DNA from: a bacterium | GTDB lineage: Bacteria; Patescibacteriota; Patescibacteriia; Patescibacteriales; Patescibacteriaceae | NCBI GenBank assembly: GCA_021818075.1 | Contig: JAKAFD010000041.1 | Location: 1-6,532 of the forward strand | Length of the DNA: 6,532 nt | Direction: 5' to 3' | In this document: positions 5,162 to 6,532 of the stretch, piece after piece | Layout: each line of letters begins with the position of its first letter | Numbering within the stretch: position 1 is the stretch's first letter | Position numbers and translations under genes: made by a program | Notes under the pieces: model-generated | What the model was told of the DNA's origin: nothing | The model's input: only the letters and a program-made list of their open reading frames with translations | Database searches by the model: none

Positions 5162-5881
5162 TTATTTCTTCTCTGCCGCTTGTTTTGACGCAACGACTTT
5201 GTCCTTACCCTCCGCCACCGCTTCTTTGATGAGGTCAAAAATCAGCTTAATGGCGCGGCTGGCATCGTCGTTGGCCGGAATAACATAAGCGATACCGGTC
5301 GGGTCAACGTTGGTGTCGCACACCGCGATAATCGGCACTTTTTTCTTTTTGGCCTCGGCCAAAGCGGTCTGCTCGGTTTTGATATCCCAGATAAAAATCG
5401 CGTCGGGCAGATTATTCAAATCGGCCATACCGCCGACCGACAATTCCAACTTGGCAATCTGGCGGTCAAATTGCAGCTGTTCTTTCTTGGTGTATTTAGA
5501 CAATTTGCCGAGTTCTTTTTTCTCCAGCAAATCTTTGTATTTCTTGATGTTGCGCTTGATGACGCTGAAATTGGTCAAAGCGCCGCCCAGCCAATGTTCG
5601 CTCACATAAGGCATACCAATTTCCTTGGCGGTCTTTTTCAACAAACCCTTAACCTGCGCTTTGGTACCGACAAACAAAATCTTGCCGCCGCGCGCCGTGA
5701 CTTCGGTAATAAAATTCAAAGCTTTGTCCAAATTCTCCTGGGTCTTGGCCAAATCAATGATGTGGACTCCTTTGCGGGAGCCGAAAATGTAAGGCTTCAT
5801 CTTGGGGTGCCAGCGCGAAGTGCGGTGGCCGAAGTGCATGCCCGCCTTAAGCATGTCCTCCGTGCTTGGTAGTTTTACCAT
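5162..5881 (-). CDS. rpsB: 30S ribosomal protein S2
   Basis: S2 is a late-assembling protein on the back of the small ribosomal subunit. The 239 residues match the bacterial family length. Signatures: MLKAGMHFGHRTSRWHPKMK (10-29), YIFGSRKGVHIIDL, ILFVGTKAQVKGLLKKTA, WLGGALTNFSVIKRNI, and the C-terminal VPIIAVCDTNVDPTGI and IPANDDASRAIKLI. Two features differ from the common pattern: the segment before PDAIFIWD reads VGGMADLNNL, and the C-terminus ends in a short Lys/Ala tail. Unlike its neighbours this gene has a clear ribosome binding site, AAGGA (5892-5888), six bases before the ATG. Transcription begins from a promoter at 6009-6037, giving a structured leader of about 120 bases. First gene of rpsB-tsf-ricT. 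Confidence 0.98.
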   Translation of the reverse strand: MVKLPSTEDMLKAGMHFGHRTSRWHPKMKPYIFGSRKGVHIIDLAKTQENLDKALNFITEVTARGGKILFVGTKAQVKGLLKKTAKEIGMPYVSEHWLGGALTNFSVIKRNIKKYKDLLEKKELGKLSKYTKKEQLQFDRQIAKLELSVGGMADLNNLPDAIFIWDIKTEQTALAEAKKKKVPIIAVCDTNVDPTGIAYVIPANDDASRAIKLIFDLIKEAVAEGKDKVVASKQAAEKK

Positions 5882-5887
5882 AGTTTT

Positions 5888-5892
5888 TCCTT
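5888..5892 (-). promoter_or_regulatory. Shine-Dalgarno site of rpsB
   Basis: AAGGA on the - strand lies six bases upstream of the rpsB ATG. It is the only well-placed Shine-Dalgarno site found for any gene start in the window, and it sits just 3' of the structured leader at 5898-5960. Confidence 0.8.
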
Positions 5893-5897
5893 TTTAC

Positions 5898-5960
5898 CTC
5901 TGCCTGTGGTAACCCCGATGTGCATCGGGACAAGGATTTAACCCAAAAAACAGGCATGAG
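5898..5960 (-). promoter_or_regulatory. Structured rpsB leader RNA, candidate autoregulatory element
   Basis: On the - strand the outer stem CTC-A-TGCCTGT (5960-5950) pairs with ACAGGCA-GAG (5907-5898), giving 10 bp with one bulged A. Inside, CCCGAT (5929-5924) and ATCGGG (5919-5914) form a tight hairpin with a four-base loop. Between them, a few further pairs (GG/CC and TAA/TTA near 5908-5912 and 5938-5943) can extend the stem beside a U-rich bulge. The element ends about six bases before the Shine-Dalgarno site. S2 autoregulation through its leader is known in gammaproteobacteria; a similar role here is inferred. Confidence 0.6.
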
Positions 5961-5978
5961 AGATTAGTTATTAAAATT

Positions 5979-5993
5979 AGCCCAAAAAGGGCC
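5979..5993 (-). promoter_or_regulatory. Small hairpin at the start of the rpsB leader
   Basis: GGCCC and GGGCT on the - strand flank five T, making a short 5-bp stem with one G-U pair close to the predicted transcription start (about 6002). It may be part of the leader fold; no terminator-like T run follows. Confidence 0.35.
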
Positions 5994-6008
5994 TTGAAAC
6001 TATTGCCC

Positions 6009-6037
6009 AGTTTATAATATTTAAGAAAAATTGTCAA
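6009..6037 (-). promoter_or_regulatory. Promoter of rpsB-tsf-ricT
   Basis: On the - strand TTGACA (6037-6032) is a perfect -35 box, followed after 17 bases by TAAACT (6014-6009), a 4/6 match to the -10 consensus. The start would fall near 6002. The repeat cluster at 6044-6132 lies directly upstream. Confidence 0.75.
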
Positions 6038-6043
6038 CTACTT

Positions 6044-6132
6044 CATGTAACATGTAACACAAAACATGTAACAAACCATTGTTTTTAGTTAAGGGTCTTA
6101 TTAACGCTCTGTTACATGTTTCATGTTTTGTG
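6044..6132. repeat. CATGTAACA repeats and inverted repeat between divergent rpsB and rpmE promoters
   Basis: CATGTAACA occurs at 6044-6052, 6051-6059 and 6065-6073, and inverted (TGTTACATG) at 6110-6118. CACAAAACATG (6058-6068) is an exact inverse of CATGTTTTGTG (6122-6132), and ACATGTAACA (6064-6073) of TGTTACATGT (6110-6119). An inner pair GTTAA/TTAAC (6088-6092, 6101-6105) nests inside. The cluster fills the space between the two -35 boxes with six bases to spare on each side. It could be a shared operator or a mobile palindromic repeat. Confidence 0.7.
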
Positions 6133-6138
6133 AAAAGC

Positions 6139-6167
6139 TTGCCAAATCAATAACTTTGTGATATAGT
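6139..6167 (+). promoter_or_regulatory. Promoter of rpmE
   Basis: TTGCCA (6139-6144, 5/6 match) and TATAGT (6162-6167, 5/6 match) are spaced by 17 bases, with TG at 6159-6160 forming an extended -10 element. Transcription would start near 6174, leaving a leader of about 22 bases without a Shine-Dalgarno site. Confidence 0.8.
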
Positions 6168-6195
6168 CGGAAAAGTCAATTATTACTGAATAACT

Positions 6196-6468
6196 ATGAA
6201 GAAAGACATTCATCCAACTTATTACCCCCAGGCCAAGGTCAGTTGCGCCTGCGGGGCGACTTTCACCACCGGCTCAACTTTGCCTGAATTAAAGGTGGAG
6301 CTGTGCAGCGCCTGCCATCCCTTTTACACCGGCAAACAGAAATTGGTTGATACGGCCCGCCGCGTGGAGAAATTCAAATCCCGCGTCGCCGCCAAGACCA
6401 AACTTGGCACTGCGGTCAGTAAGAAAGCCAAGCAAGCGGCCCGTGCCGCCAAAAAGGCCGAGAAATAA
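6196..6468 (+). CDS. rpmE: 50S ribosomal protein L31, zinc-binding (C+) type
   Basis: L31 bridges the large and small ribosomal subunits. The N-terminus MKKDIHPTYY and the block CSACHPFYTGKQK are family signatures. The four zinc-binding cysteines of the C+ form are present: C17 and C19 (CAC) and C37 and C40 (CSAC). The family usually has about 70 residues; this one has 90 because of a Lys/Ala-rich C-terminal tail of about 20 residues (from around residue 68), probably disordered and rRNA-binding. The gene is divergent from rpsB, has its own extended -10 promoter and no Shine-Dalgarno site. It ends at TAA 6466-6468, with a short hairpin following. Confidence 0.97.
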   Translation: MKKDIHPTYYPQAKVSCACGATFTTGSTLPELKVELCSACHPFYTGKQKLVDTARRVEKFKSRVAAKTKLGTAVSKKAKQAARAAKKAEK

Positions 6469-6500
6469 CAACCCCGACGGTTGTCTGGTTTGTTTTGTTT
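6468..6500 (+). terminator. Weak terminator after rpmE
   Basis: ACAACC (6468-6473) and GGTTGT (6479-6484) form a 6-bp stem with loop CCGAC, starting inside the rpmE stop codon. The following CTGGTTTGTTTTGTTT is T-rich but interrupted, so termination is probably partial. Confidence 0.5.
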
Positions 6501-6505
6501 AGGAT

Positions 6506-6514
6506 TGTTATAAT
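6506..6514 (+). promoter_or_regulatory. Extended -10 motif at the window end
   Basis: TGTTATAAT at 6506-6514 is an exact extended -10 element. The -35 position is T/G-rich (TGGTTT) and poor. It may start a gene beyond the window; nothing downstream is visible to confirm this. Confidence 0.4.
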
Positions 6515-6532
6515 CTTAAATAGAATAAAGCA

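Noticed and set aside
5471..5872. Open frame on the + strand opposite rpsB.
   Set aside because: Antisense shadow of a confidently identified ribosomal protein gene.

Overview
The window reads as a housekeeping segment from a small bacterial genome, most likely a Patescibacteria/CPR (Parcubacteria-like) organism. The basis is the protein style (RicT/PSP1, KhpA-type KH protein, TrmD with a shortened C-terminus), the scarcity of Shine-Dalgarno sites, standard stop usage, and one AT-rich orphan gene that I cannot assign. This placement is an inference; the window holds no rRNA or tRNA to anchor it.

Layout: a truncated radA enters on the + strand (to 730) and converges on an orphan 209-residue protein gene on the - strand (883-1512), with a two-way terminator zone between them. 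The orphan has a near-consensus sigma70-type promoter overlaid by a perfect palindrome. Positions 1660-1957 hold no convincing gene but are full of structure: a long imperfect inverted repeat with a REP-like motif in its loop, then three perfect hairpins, one of which is the probable trmD terminator. From 1958 to 5881 all genes are on the - strand, in transcription order rpsB, tsf, ricT, a 57-residue membrane protein, khpA and trmD. rpmE (6196-6468) is divergent from rpsB.

The - strand genes are not one operon. Sequence signals split them into rpsB-tsf-ricT (terminator after ricT), the 57-residue ORF (extended -10 promoter, own terminator), and khpA-trmD (exact consensus promoter TTGACA-17-TATAAT). 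A strong terminator hairpin between khpA and trmD implies that trmD depends on read-through. The common theme is translation: 30S protein S2, EF-Ts, 50S protein L31, tRNA m1G37 methylation and RNA-binding or RNA-processing factors.

The most interesting unexplained signals are regulatory. One is a repeat and inverted-repeat cluster lying exactly between the divergent rpsB and rpmE -35 boxes. Another is a branched leader structure in the rpsB 5' UTR. Others are the hairpin abutting the khpA start, the khpA/trmD intergenic terminator, and the MITE/REP-like element cluster at 1716-1944. I found no CRISPR array, transposase gene, tRNA or phage gene.
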